64,000 nucleotides of DNA from Streblospio benedicti (Eukaryota; Annelida; Polychaeta; Spionida; Spionidae), in NCBI GenBank assembly GCA_019095985.1, contig CM032659.1, forward strand, positions 96,140 to 160,139, read 5' to 3'. Both the position numbers and the translations under genes were made by a program. Shown here piece after piece: positions 35,009-48,800 of the stretch (position 1 is its first letter; each line of letters begins with the position of its first letter). The notes under the pieces are model-generated. The model saw only the letters and a list, made by a program, of their open reading frames with translations. It did no database searches and was not told the origin of the DNA.

Positions 35009-37021
35009 CGGGGATCTAAGGCTGCAAGCAGTGTCTTGTCAGCAATCAGCAATTCAATCAATCAAATCTCAAAGTTATTTGAGCAGGCCCTAAATATTCC
35101 TCATTCAGAGGGCTGCCCAGTCTACATCTGAACCGTTCCCTTCAAGACTTTCAGTCACCTGGATCTATCAGACCCATCCTAAACGTGGCCATCTTTCTGC
35201 ACGACCATATCCCAAATTTGTGTTGGTCTTCCATTCATTTTATGGGATTTGTATTGTCGAAAAACGTAATTCTTATTCTTAGTCTTATTATTCCTATAAA
35301 ATCATAGACACATGATAAGCTTCATTTTAGCAGATCCATGGGAGCACAGAGATTCACCCCATTTGACCCACAAACATGGAATTTTCACGCTTTCCTTGCA
35401 AACATTTTAATTGAAAATATACATGTACTGTACCTAGAATAAATCTAGCATTTGTTTTTTCTACCTTATTATTATAGTTTGGTTCTTTTCTGCTACTCAA
35501 ACGTATAGAATTTTTATTTTAGAATTATTTTTTGAATTTTCAAAAAGAGACTATAGTCTTGAAAACAGTGAAAAAAGGAGTAAAAAATATATACATGTGA
35601 AATTTCGGTATTTTGTTTGAATAGCATAAAACGCCTTCAAACTATAAACGCAAAATACAATTCATCATATGAAAAATAAAATATCTAACCTTTACTGTGC
35701 AAGTTTCCTCCCAATCTATCCCAATCAACCTTCTGACGTGTATTTGTGGTGTTCTGTCATACTGGTACGTACTTTTTAACACACATCTTTGTTCAGTTTT
35801 ATTATTCACCTCATGCATTAGTGTTTTAAGGGTGCAGCAGCCTAAAGTCGCCTCGTCACCTCATGCATTCAGTAACAGTTTAATAAATTCTCCATCAACC
35901 TGATTTTTTTGTCGCGCATTTGAAGCATTCTTGCAACATTTCTCTTTTCATCTTTGCATACAGTTAAAAGAAAGAGTGTTAATAAAATGGTATGACGAAG
36001 ATGAGTGGCAATGAAACTTCCTCGAATCAATATATAGATATAACATGGTTCTTACAGAAAGAGTTTTTAAAAATGTAGTTTTCTCCACGTTTGCTTATGG
36101 ATACACTTATTTTCTTCTCTCTCTTTTTTCTATAGCAAGCATATAAAAAAGAGAGAGAGAATATAGTTGGTTCTACTGTAGTCCTTTCACGTTTGTAACC
36201 AGATTCCATTATAACACTTGATAGCTAAAAATCTAGTGATTGGGATCTCAAAATTATGAATGGTTGGACTTTGTATTTACTCCAGTCATATTTGAGTTGA
36301 GTGGGTAAAAGACAGTGTCCTCACTGGGAGGACTGTGTGTCATAGAACGCAGACGTATAGGAAATACCGCCGCCTCTTGCATTGATACAGGTATAACCAG
36401 TCGGCACCAACACATTGCTATATACAGGACACACGGTGTTTTGTAAATTGCATTGTATATGCACATTTCCTTAGCGACATACTGATGATGATCCACATGA
36501 CATCGTGAATAAGTACTTTCTTAGCGCCTTTGATACTTATGAACCGATATGTTCATCGTAACATTGATAGACTTTATCACAGGACCGTAAAAGAATTGTT
36601 TCATTTCACTGCGTTCACATGGACCCATGTTGACTGAGCTCTAGCGTCATAGTGTTTATTCCAACGCTCCTAATGACTCACTGTTAAACAATTCCACCCA
36701 GGTGATTTACCGTCCTGTATATGGGACTCCTTGAGTGAGTGGCAGAACGGCCTCAAAATACAAAACACCATGACTAATCGCAGGGATCCGCTTATCACCG
36801 TCTCCCTGTCATCAGGGTGGAGGTACGAAACACTGGACGAGTAGGTCTGAAAACTTGAACTTTTTTTAGTTGTATTGCATTGTATTGGGGTAAAGATGGG
36901 ATGGGGTGGCGAGGGTTCTGTTTCCACTTCACTCTTAAATCTTAGCTCTATTCTCAATGAACACTCAATGCATTTTGCAAATTTTCCAACTTCCCACTAA
37001 AGGTCATCGGCACCTTCATGT

Positions 37022-37133
37022 TGTGCTGTATTGTATTGTATTGCATTGTATACATCGTATTGTATCGTATTTTATTGCATTGTATTGTATTGTATTGCAT
37101 TGTATTGTATTGTATTGCATTGTATTGTATTGG
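37022..37133. repeat. (TATTG)n pentanucleotide microsatellite
   Basis: About 20 copies of TATTG/TATTGCATTG-type units with small interruptions. Confidence 0.9.
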
Positions 37134-40100
37134 TTGACAAGCATCGATTCTATTGCAGGTCCACACGGAATTTTCCTGCCGGACTTGGACTCAGTGTGGA
37201 TCAAGTGTTGTGGATCAGCACGGATCAGCGGATCAATGCTGCACCGTTGGCAGCAGGAGCAGGTGAGAATCGCAGTATGGATTAAGTCTGGATCCACGTT
37301 TATGTTACAGATTCCATTTAAGTCCGGGGCTCGCACTAAGTGGTGTGTTATAGCGAGTGTTAGTGGTCATTTGCGGATTATTGTGTGTGTTTGGTTTACA
37401 GGGATTAGTTGGTGTTGAGGATAATCACATTGGAACTTGTTACTTGGGTGAGTTTGTGCTATTTAAACACAGTTTGATGGCGATTTGGGGTTTTAGTTTA
37501 TGAATTTTGTAGCAAAGCTTTCAATTATTTATAAGTTGTTTTCAAACTTCTCTCTCACACATCTCAGTATCAAACATATTTCTAACACGATAGACATAGC
37601 TGGAGACAGGTTTTACAACCCTAAGCGTTCATTTGACTATATATTGACTGGCGGGATTCGAACTCATGACCACTAGGCTGTGAGACATACTGATACCATC
37701 ATCCTATCTAATTGGCTGTATCTGTAAACTAAAAGTTAGTCGTTAGTCATGATTACTCAAAGTTATTACCAAAATAACCCAAAACGTTTAAACTTTAGAT
37801 ATGATAAATTTCGAACCATATGGGTGCCTTTTCAAAATTAAACAACATAGTGACAAAAAATAAACAAAAATAGAAATAAGATTACTAAGTGGACACCAAA
37901 TTTTAAACTATCTTTGTAAATAAAGGAAACAAGAAGAAAAAACGGTTATTAGTGTTATTGTAGTACCATTGTACCTTACAGCCACACAGCCTGTTCCAGC
38001 CTTAATGCACATGTAATAAAAGTCGGTAAAAACTCCAGGTTAGGGAAGGATGGTGTGTAAAACGGTTGCGATGCATAACATTCCTGTCAGCGTATATCTG
38101 TATTTCAAAGTGAATGAAAATTATGGTGGAGTGGGCGGTACAGGTGAATTATGTATGCGTGGCATTGTGCAGCACTGAAGGCAAATAGCAATATACGAAG
38201 CTCTGTCATCCTTTAATTCATCATTGGTTTACAGTCCATTCTTATCTGTAAAGAATTATGTAATTATTAATTGAATGGTCCAAATGACGCTGTTTCGGTA
38301 TTTTTCCATTGCCCGTTGTCTACATCCAAAGCGCTAACCTTTACTGGACGGTGGTCAGTTGTGCCAACTATTACAGCCACGTAAAAAGACTAAGATAAGC
38401 TAACATTTGCCATAATCTAATTTAGCAAACCGCTGTAAGAGTGAGTCAGAATCTACTGGTAACATTTAGCTTGTCTTAGGCTTTATGCTAAGCTAGATTA
38501 CTAGCACAATTAATTAAGACTCCCCGTTTCACGATGGATATCCTTTAGTGCTCCTTGTTTGTCACATCGTTTACTTTTTTCCCATTATATATGAGTATCT
38601 CCATTCAATTTTACTTCTATTTATGTTTTCTACCTATCTGTAATCTTTTATTTACTTATTTGTAGTATTAATATGTCTGTGATAAACGAAATAGATCAAA
38701 TCATATCAAACAATTACTTAGCTATTCATAAGAGCATTAACAGAAAGAAAAGCATTGGGCTCCAACAGGTAAAGGGTACAGTCAGTGAGGAGTGTTGTAT
38801 AGTATAGCTGCTCGCCCGGTGTAAAGCTCAATTAGAATTGACTGGGTGCCACGACTTGGCAATGCCGCGTTAATCCAACAGACCCATATATTATTCATTG
38901 CCAATGACCAATTGTTGGTGTTCACCGTTTAGAGGATTTACGTGTATAGTGGAAAGTCTCCATTTACACCACCTGCTGGGATGGGCCTATAGTGGTGGGA
39001 ATAGAAAGGTGGTCTATGAAGGTTTGGCACCATGACATAGGGTCTTATTATAGTGTGGTAACCTTAAATTATAAAGCTGGTCTTCATGCTTTGAGACCAG
39101 TTTAGTTAGGAATGACTTTGCTCATCACCCACCACAGGTCTGCATGACTAGTGGTTGTAGCACTGTGTCAGAGCTGATGTGCCTTATCAAACTCTTTACT
39201 TTGGCACGTTGGTTTAGAACTATATATAGACGACCATAAATACCTATAATGTCCTCGCCATGTTGTTATTGCAGCGTATTTATTGCTATTGGCCAAGATT
39301 ACTTCATACTACTTACTATTTACTTCTAGTAGTGAATGATCTTAATTGACAACTTTTGATTCAAACGTTGTCTTTAAATCACATTATATTATGATGTTTA
39401 TGGATGTCATCATTAAAAACAATTTACAACTCCAATGTCTCTATTGTTCATATGGTTTGTGATTCCCACAAGCCGCTTGTAATTCACATCTATGGAATCA
39501 TCAAACTACACTTAAAAATGTGTTGATTTTGACATAGTCGACATAGTTTATATGTTTACGAGGACAAATTAACTTCATAAATCATGTTTTACAATATTTT
39601 CATCCTGCCGTCAATAAATGTGTGCGATGTTGGAGGGTGCTGTAAATCATTGTTTGGATCAGCTGAAGGATTGTGTGAGTGGACATAAGTTGTATGCTGC
39701 GGGTTGAGTTGATACTGATGATTAGATAAAGAGAGTACCAATGCATCAAAGACTTTAGTAGACGTAAAACCATTGGATTTATTTTTATTGCCATAGATCA
39801 AATAAAATCTAAAATTTACTTTTTTTTGGATTGTAATTTGTTGTTACATGCTATAGATAAATCATTCTGATGACTTAAAATTTTTGATGGCTCAATTTAT
39901 CTTTCATGTTTTCCCAGTTGGAGGTTATTAAGTCACACTGTAGTTGAGATAAGTGGCACTGAGATAACGGGTCGACTGTCTGTTGTCTTATCTGATTGTC
40001 CATGAACAAGCTTGTTTTTATGGTGTTGGGAGAGTAGATAATCCGCTTTAATCTCTGATCGCTAATCTCAGACAATAGAACGATCCACAGCAAACAGTTG

Positions 40101-40334
40101 AGATAAAAGCTATTATGATATAATCTGATAGATTCTATGCTATAGATTTTCCAGGTGTCACGTCCTTATTTGGTTATAGCAACGCAGGTTGGAAATGGAA
40201 TGTTTTTTTCCATGATTTCCTCAGTTGGTAGATTGAACGTGATAAGATGATTATGTTAATATAACAATGTGTTGGCAGGAGCTCATACAGTGCAATACAT
40301 CTAGTTATAATTTAAGGTTAGTATCTGCACATGT

Positions 40335-40511
40335 ACGGTAGAACCTCTCTTTTAGGACTAATTTTCTTACCAGAAGTGTCAATAGAGAGGTGGTCTCTAT
40401 ACACAGGTTCGTTTTGGTAGCTATATGAAGATTTGGGACCGTGAAAAGTGGTCTTATTTTATAGAGGTGGTCTCAATAGAGAGGTGGTCTTAATTAGAGG
40501 TTCTACTGTAC
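40335..40511. repeat. AAGACCACCTC foldback repeat, copy 2
   Basis: A 177-base element with inverted ends: TACGGTAGAACCTCT on the left and AGAGGTTCTACTGTA on the right. The GAGAGGTGGTCT core repeats inside. Degenerate relatives lie at about 38990-39070, 40793-40866, 49850-49885 and 54478-54612. Confidence 0.7.
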
Positions 40512-41457
40512 TCAACTGTTTGCCAGTTGTGGATCATAGCGCGTTTGGCATATACATTGTTATTCAACAATGGCACATATATATTGGTAAAGAAATTCTA
40601 TACGGACAACACATGGCAAATGTCATATCCTTTAATAGATCTTTGAGCAAGCGCATATTTCACTGTGAGTAGACCCATTGTCCAATGCAAACGTCTACAT
40701 CAAAACCAGCGTGAAAAGATCACCTTTAGTGCTTGAGCAGAGTTGTTAAATTACACAAGTGATCACCTTAGAAAAGTACAAAACTAGTGGTATATAAACT
40801 GTGGTCTACAAAAGTGGTAAACTCAGAGAGGTGGTAATATTAGAGAGGTGGCCGGATTAGGAGGTCTCTCTGCGTGTAAATATTATGGGGTGTTGTAGAG
40901 TTACGGGTCTCGTATGACCTGTGTTTGTTTGGCTTGATACTCGGAAGCTGACGTTTATTCACTCAGATCAGACTATGATATGTGCTAATTGTGGTGATAG
41001 TATGTACATATGTACATATATATTTTATTTATATTTTGATTGCACGTGTATTTTCTGAATATATCTAATCTCATCTTGGTTCCTGTTGGCTTCTACTTTT
41101 ATGCCTTTTCTGGGAGGAAATATAGTTAATGCTGTAATATGCTGTAATAATATTAAACATTAGGCTCCTTATTTAAGCTGTAGTTGCTTTGAATGATTTT
41201 CTGTGTTCTGCGAAAGCTAAAAAATGTGTATTTGTATGAACTGGGTATAAATATGTGAACAGTAATATCCAGACTGGTTAATCATGAGTATCATCTCTAC
41301 AAACACCAGATTTACTGCTTTGTGTCCTAAATGCTGACCTCTGCAACCTGTTTATGCACCACCAATAATGTACAGACTGTGTTGGTGAGCAAACAAATGA
41401 TGAGCCAGCGCAGTATGTCAATGCCACAGCAATATTGTTACTTTTGCATCGTCATCA

Positions 41458-41660
41458 TCACGTGTTGCAAGTCCTTAATTCACCCTTAAACTCTATATTA
41501 AGGGTTTTGGACTGGCTTACGGCTGTCTGCAATTTTTCGCTCGATGAATCTCTGTCATTCGCCATCTCTATCTTCAATCCCACTGCGTTTAAGTCTTCTT
41601 TGATGGTTCCCTGACATGTTTTTCTGGGTCTTGCGTCCACTTTCACAATCTGAAATGAAC
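41458..41660 (-). mobile_element. LINE-like RT C-terminal tail
   Basis: The minus strand reads KVDARPRKTCQGTIKEDLNA followed by VGLKIEMANDRDSS, matching the RGRPKKTW...DL..LGL..ELA.DR block common at the end of marine-invertebrate LINE reverse transcriptases. Only about 60 residues survive. Confidence 0.5.
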
Positions 41661-42024
41661 AGGTGTGACAAGATTGTAATTGCTGGCAACAGAGCAATTT
41701 GCTCACCAAGAAAACTTTGGCGGGGAAATTGTTCAATAAAAATAAGTTTCTGTCAAGGAACGGTATCTAAATATAATTTATAAAAACAACTACCAAGCCT
41801 TATGTTGAGCCTTTTCCAACATCTCCATGTTCTCCAAAAAACACAAAAAACTCCAATCTTCATGGTAGGAAAGACCAGCCTAATTTGTTTTTAGTGTACT
41901 ACAACACTTATGCATTACACCTATCTATTTACAGATACAGCTGTGGACAACAATGCGCCGCTGAGACAAAGCGTGCATCAGACCGACCTACCTACACCCC
42001 CACACCACACCACACCACACCAGC

Positions 42025-42834
42025 ATGGGGTGCGGATCCTCCACGGCCACGATAAACTCACACGAGCCGGCCAGTAACGGCGTGCACAAGCCCGGCGGCC
42101 GCCGATCGTCCGCGAGCTCCGAGGACGCGGAGCCGCCGCAGTCAGTGGGCGCCGCCGACCCCCCGCAGCCCGTCGTTGTGGCGCCCGAGGGAGCGCCGGA
42201 GCCACCGGCACCTGTTATTGTGGCCGGGGCCGAGGAGCCGGAGCCGGAGCCCGGCCGGATCGCCACGCCGTCACAGGAGGGAGGGGAGAGTCAGGAGGTG
42301 AACACTACAAGGGATGTGGTGATTGGTGTGGACGATCCAGCGCAGGAACCACAGGCAGATCCGGAACCAGTACCGGCTGATCCAGAACCACAGGCTGATC
42401 CAGAACAAGCACCGGCAGATCCTGAGCAGGAGCCGGCAGCAGAAGAGGCCCCGGCAGATCCCGAGGCAGCAACCACAGAACCAGAGCCTCCAGCAGAACC
42501 AGCAGAGCCAGCAGAAGAGCCAGCTGCCGCGGACCCGCAGCCCACGGTTGAAGACACGCCTGCGGCGGAGGAAGAACCTCCCGCTGGCGGGGACGCACCG
42601 CCAGCACAGACAGAGGACACACCCGCAGGGGAGCCAGCACCAGCAGAGGAACCAGCGGCGCAGGACACACCGGCTGATCCAGAAGCACCTGCTGAAGCAC
42701 CTGCTGATCCAGAGGCACCTGCTGACCCTGAAGAAGCACCTTCCGACCCACCTGCCGACCCACCTGCCGACCCACCGGCTGACCCACCTGCAGACCCACC
42801 TGCTGACGACCCTCCAGCGCAGCAAGAACAGGAG
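42025..42834 (+). CDS. Calpain exon 1: lipidation signal and acidic proline-rich region
   Basis: 270 codons. Begins [20 protein letters not shown] (Gly2 myristoylation, Cys3 palmitoylation candidates). From about residue 60 the composition is almost only P, A, E, D and Q, with many ADPE and EPA units and five tandem DPPA units near 42745-42800, encoded by 12-base repeats. A TTTACAG acceptor at 41932-41938 suggests a preceding non-coding exon. The long open frames on the opposite strand are shadows. Confidence 0.85.
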
Positions 42835-45800
42835 GTGAGATGTTGTTGCAGTCAGATTTGTTTGTTTCGAATTCTTTCAAATGCAACTTTGTGATCATTG
42901 AGGGCATTGGAGCAATTAGTTCTATCACTTCTTGATATTCTTCCAATCATGGGCACTTAGGTTAGGTCCTGTACGATACATGCAACAGAGTAAACAAATA
43001 ATTATGGAACCATGAGCTCTATGTTAGAAACCCATCAATGTACAACTCTCATTTACAAACATTTGACAATTTTCCCTTTGAAAATTTGACCTTTGGTTTT
43101 AGTAACCGTGTATTAATAATAACACAAAAAACCTCCAATTATTATGGCAGAAGAGAGCAGCCTATTTTGATTCTAGTGTACTTCAACATTTATGCAATAA
43201 ACCTGAAAATGACAGCCTTTGACCAGAATATTTTATGTGATTTTGTGTAGTGATTCATAAAATCACTACAAATTATTTAAACTGCTTAAGTGCTGATAAA
43301 CAAAAAAACATTTAGACGCAGAGAGAACACCATCTTAATATTTTCCCCCAGAGGATACAAGATTTATTCCTCTAACTCCTTGATTTTTCAATGCCCTTTT
43401 ACAACAATATAATGAGTCCCAACAGCCCCTAAGTGACCGTTTGTTATTTGTTCAGCCTGCGGCGGGAGAAGAAGACGACCCGTACGATTTCTCCACGGTG
43501 GGCGCAGGTGAGTACATCGTTTATATAACTTCATTTTACAATCGTAAAGAGGCTAAAGTGGTGAGTTTGTAACATGAATTACATTATCAGGTGAGTTCTT
43601 ATGGAGTATCATGGCGAGTGTGAAGGGCGAGCCTGATGCGCCACAAGAACGAATCCTTGATTCCGGATTCGTTCTTGTGGTGCATCAGGCTCGCCGTGAT
43701 ACACCTCAAGAACTCACCTGATCAAATAGTTCTCGTTACACAACCGAACACGGTTTTGTATTTATCATTCTTTTCCATGGGATTACTACACTGTTTTGAA
43801 ATAATCTGGCTTCAGAGAAAATGAATACCCTTGGAAAGTGGGTTTAAAATGTGAAAAGTTAGTCTGGCTAAGTACAAGCATGATACCCCGGGTTATCGGA
43901 TACTTCTGGATCATGATAACCAATGGAATTATGCAGAAAAGAATGATAAAATAGTTTGTGTTTTTATTTGAATCAAATGTGACTAATACCCTCTTTTGAT
44001 AAGTGGTGTTTTCATTGAAGTAAGTTCTCAAATTGCTCTGCTTTGTTTTTCAATATTTGATTTTAAACATTTCAATGGAAACATGATATTTATATCTGGT
44101 GATCTAAAACTCTCTTGTTAGTGCAAAAATAGGCAGTGTTGGCGAAAAGGGAAAAGTATATGTATGAGACAAAAGATCAATCATCGTTCGCCTTTGAAAT
44201 AAAATATGTTTTAAATTCTATTGGATGAGCTTCAACTGTCATGTGCTTGTGTATTCACATGGTAAATTCATCATAATCAAAGACCTGCTTTATCTATTTA
44301 ATGTCTGATATTGCATGTTCTGGTGTAAAGTCTCAGTGAAGCAGGATCTATGATTAAAGTCATGGCCATTGTTAAAACTTTCATCTATCGTCCAATGTAA
44401 TTCTATATACAGACGCTATACAAAACGAATGCCATGTATCTTGATAATAATGGTGGCTCCGTCACAGTCTGGAGTTATCGACTTGTCTCTACAATGACAG
44501 CATTTATTGTATTAGATCATAATGCACCCCGGAGGTCGTTATTGACCAGTCAGAATGCAACATTAAATATGGAGCCATTTTTCAATGCCAAAGCTCAATG
44601 GTTCGATCATTGAGATCAGAGAAGTCGGTGCCCTTTCTTGGTATTTGAAGTAGGTTTATGAAAGTGACATGGAGTAGGGATACGTAAACAACAATTTGGT
44701 GCCAGAATTGATGAGTCATCCAAAACAGCAATGAGGATTGATTATATGTTTAGGTGACTCTGTGCCATGGTCCGCCATAGATCCCACGGTGTGGTCTGTA
44801 CTGCGAGGATGGTATCCACAATACATGTACCCACCAACTTTACTGTTACATTTTCATGGTTCACTTTTGAAATCTTGTTTTCATTTTTCTGTCATGAGTG
44901 TTTTAAGTTGGCCTGAATCCCATATCTGGGCGATAAGTCTCTAGTAAAAGTAATTTTCCAAGACCACTCCTGTGCTGACTTTGCCAAGAGCAGACCCATG
45001 CTTCCCGGTCTGTTGGTACTTTGTCCGAATACAACAATATTGAGAATCCGTGATGCATGCTCATCACCGTCCCTAAACTTTATTGTACAATTTTGCAAAT
45101 AATTGGCTCCTTTGTCATTACCCTGTGAGGAGCCAATACCTTAAAAATGTGTAAAATAAAATTTTAGTACCATGGTTCCATTTTCATCCAATGGTCTTTG
45201 AATTTTCATCTTCTGTCCATATTTTGGATCTGGCTTTGACATAGAAATCAATTGGCATTCACGTTGAAACCAACATAAAAAACAACAACACATAAATGCC
45301 GCTGTATCATTCCATTCTATCAGATATGGGTTTCATGGCTGGACAATGAGATATACACGCATTCAATCAAGCAGAGAATGTATCCTGATTGCACATTGTT
45401 CCTCATGGACTTTCTACATTTAATTGTTACGCATGCCTTACATGTATCTGAACTCAAGTGTGACGTACAAAACACAGTTGGGTAAATAATCAATTGAAAT
45501 CACAAATATTTGATCTGAGCTACAGATTATCCATTTAAAGTATCTTGTAATCTGGAAAAAAGTATCGTATGTACGTTGCTGTGATACAGAATGGGACAAA
45601 CAGTGAACAAACCCAGATAAGTCTATTGTCTTTATTATAATTGATTTCAGTGTATTGTCTCATGACAGATACATAACTCAATGTTTGGCACGAGTTTGGC
45701 TAATGTAAAATTTGTAAAAGGGATGTTTTCATGAGGCTAAATAGTGAATTCAAAGTTCAACTTGTAGTGGTAGATAGTTACTTATTCAACAATAAATAAA

Positions 45801-48800
45801 ATCCCATAGACCGCTCATGCATATAATTGGAAATATACTTGGTGGCACTAGGCTTTTATTTGTTGTAATTGAGTTATAAGTGCAGATTCGTTTGAGGGAA
45901 AAGATGCACTACACAAAACAAAACAAAATATATTTATGATACTAACCCAGTAGATCTACAGTACTTGATATGATATACAAATGTGTACAGATCTGCCAAA
46001 TCCCAATCAAATACAATTTCATTCATCATCACCATTTTTCAAATGTGTTTAATGTGACGTTTCTGTTCATCGTTTTGTTTTGTTTCTAATTCAGCACCTG
46101 CCCCCGAGAAAAGTAAGTATGCACGACCCACAGACTTTCTCACCTTCACAGTGATCAACACTTTGGTGATAATCTCAACACGCATTTAGCACCGTTAGAC
46201 AAATTTATCCGGAATTCTGACACATTACATAGCAAAGGACAACCTAATTCGTGACAGTTAAAAGGGAGGGTTGCTCACTCCCGGTTTAATTGTTTATCAG
46301 TTTGAATTTGTGAGTGCTTGATTTTGGAGTTCACACAGTATTTCGTGTGTGGTTTGATGCAAATTGACACAAACAGAAAACCTTGTATTTGCCACATCTG
46401 ACCTGGCAGTTTTCCAGCATGATATTTTACACTAAATGCCGGAACTGTTGGAATGCTCAGGTTTGACTTCAACTTATTGGGTCCAAATGTGGATTATAAG
46501 TGGATCAAGCAATTGGCATACCCAAAGTATTGTTTAGAATACTAGATCATGGAACATGTTTTCTGTACTGGACGTTTCGTGCGTCCAGTTCATTACGTGG
46601 CAGGAAAGCTGAGCGTCAATACTTTGGAATTTCTGCTAAAAATGTTATTGTACCAATGATTCAAGAGAAGTTAGAGAACAAGAGAAGTTCAAATGGTCAT
46701 CGATTCGACAGAAGCGAAAACCGTGCATGGGTTATTATCACCAAGAATACATGATCACTGTCTAGCTGATTCCTCTTTCACAGCTCATTGTTATGATTTC
46801 ACTTACTCCAAATTGAGTTTACATTCTTTTGATATATGAATTCCTACTGTCTTGCATATCAAGAAAACAATTTTATCCTTTGTAAAAAAACTTCATTCTA
46901 TTTTCTTTTCAATAGATCACTTAAAGTGACCATGAATCTCTAAACTATGTATTAATATCAAAATGTTTGATGATAGTTTCCTTTCTGAACATAGCGAAGA
47001 GATAAGATAGAAATTTTCAAATCTTATAATCTGTTGATTATTAGGTCATACATTAGATATTTATAGATATTTTTCTTTGTCTTCATCTCTTCTTGAATTG
47101 TATCATAATCGCTTCATAAAATAATTTTCTCTTTCCACACTTTACCCAACCATGTAGATACCCAGTGTAGTATGAACGTCCCTAGAGGTGCATGCTGTTT
47201 GGGATGTGTTGTTAGTTAGTGTGACAATCCTGTCCAAAATCTTCATGTTCATGGGTGAGAGTGGAGTTATGCATCCTGCATGCTACTAATTGAACATATA
47301 AACGTGGCAAATTGTTTGGTATTTGATATTTCCTGTTTCTAGTTGCAGGTAAGATGCATGTATCTAGGCTGTATATAACTAAGATAACCCACGATTGTAT
47401 GTTAGGTGCCACTATTAGATATACTTGTCTAATTAAATTATTAAATAATATATCGAGAACAGCACAGAAATCTTGTGAATATCATGTCTGTCTAAGAATG
47501 TAAGTAAAAGTATAATGTGTAAAAATGTAGTATGTGACATTTTTACATATGATAACTTGGACTCTCCAGTCTTGTACCACGCCAAAATCTCTTTTTCCCA
47601 AAATTTTCACTTTGAAGTCTTTACACTATTTAGTATACAGCTTTCCAAATTGTCACACCTTTGACAAGAACTATAAACACAGCACGTGCGTCAACATAAT
47701 GAACCAGGCTGCATATATCACAAAAAGACACCTGAATGTAGCAGGTTTGGCCATGGTTGTGGGTTACAGTGTTTAGGTTTACTCCACAAAACGTGATGTT
47801 TGTGGACTTCCCGCTACTAAAACATCATATAACATCACAGAATGTACACTTCTCATCCTGGGTTCCTTCATTCGTGATATAAAACAGAATTTTAAGATGC
47901 CATTTGGAACCAGTAAAACTCACTTTTGGCGAGGCTTTCGTTCTTATCGCAAGAACTTCTTCAGGCCGAATGACCCCCGTCTTCCTGTCGCTGCTGTCAT
48001 GTGACCGCCGCCACCATGGCGGTCACGTTCGGCCTGAAGAAGTTCTTGCAATGAGAATGAAAGCCTCGCTAAAAGTGAGTTCTACTGGTTCCTAGTGGCA
48101 TCTTAAAATTCTTGTTTATATCATATAATACTAGTACGTCCCTCAATTCCTCCTGCTGTGACCTCGGTGTGTGTACAGTAGCACCTCCAATTAAGACCAC
48201 ATCTCTATTGAGACCGCCTCTATAATAAGACCACGGTCCCAAACCTTCGTAAAGCTACCAGAATGAACCTCTGTATAGAGACCACCTCTCTATTGAGACC
48301 ACCTAACACTGGTCCGAAAGGTGGTCCTAATAGAGGGGTTCTACTGGAGCAGGTTCCGGTATGGCTGTGGGTTACAATGTTTAGGTTTACTCTACACAAC
48401 GTGGTATTTGTGGACTTCCCGCTACTAAAACATGATGCAATGCCCACTGTAACGGCGGTGTGTGTGCTGTAGATGAGGGTGACGAGTACGTGCCGCCGGC
48501 GGAGGGCGCGCCGGCAGCCTGGAGCGACCCCGGCCCCCGCCCACCCCCCCGGGGTACAGCGGCACCGAGGACGAGGCCATGGACCCCGCCGCAGACCCCG
48601 TGGTCCGCGAGAACATGCGGCCAGAGACCGTCACCATGGGCAGACACGTGAGTAAAGAATCTTCATGGATCTCAGCAATACAGAATTGCTTTTAAAAGCG
48701 TCAAAATGAACTGTACATTGTAATTGAGTATGTTTGTTTATTATGTGACTAGAAATGTTGAGACCTCGGGGGGTTAGCATTTATCACAGCTGACAATCAA

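Larger units (their letters stand above)
35010..41930. other. Intergenic region between divergent ninjurin-like and calpain genes
   Basis: About 7 kb with no supported protein-coding exon. Contents: a (TATTG)n array at 37022-37133; a segment 37160-37266 bounded by TTGCAG and a GTGAGA donor that could be a non-coding 5' exon of the calpain gene (weak); a degraded tRNA-like SINE head near 37640-37670; AAGACCACCTC-family pieces; and a LINE tail at 41458-41660. Promoters of both flanking genes should lie here. Confidence 0.5.

Noticed and set aside
42271-42946. Long open frames opposite and alongside calpain exon 1 (184 and 213 codons on minus, 171 on plus)
   Set aside because: Shadow frames of a GC-rich repetitive coding exon; the MGCGSS frame alone continues into the calpain exons.
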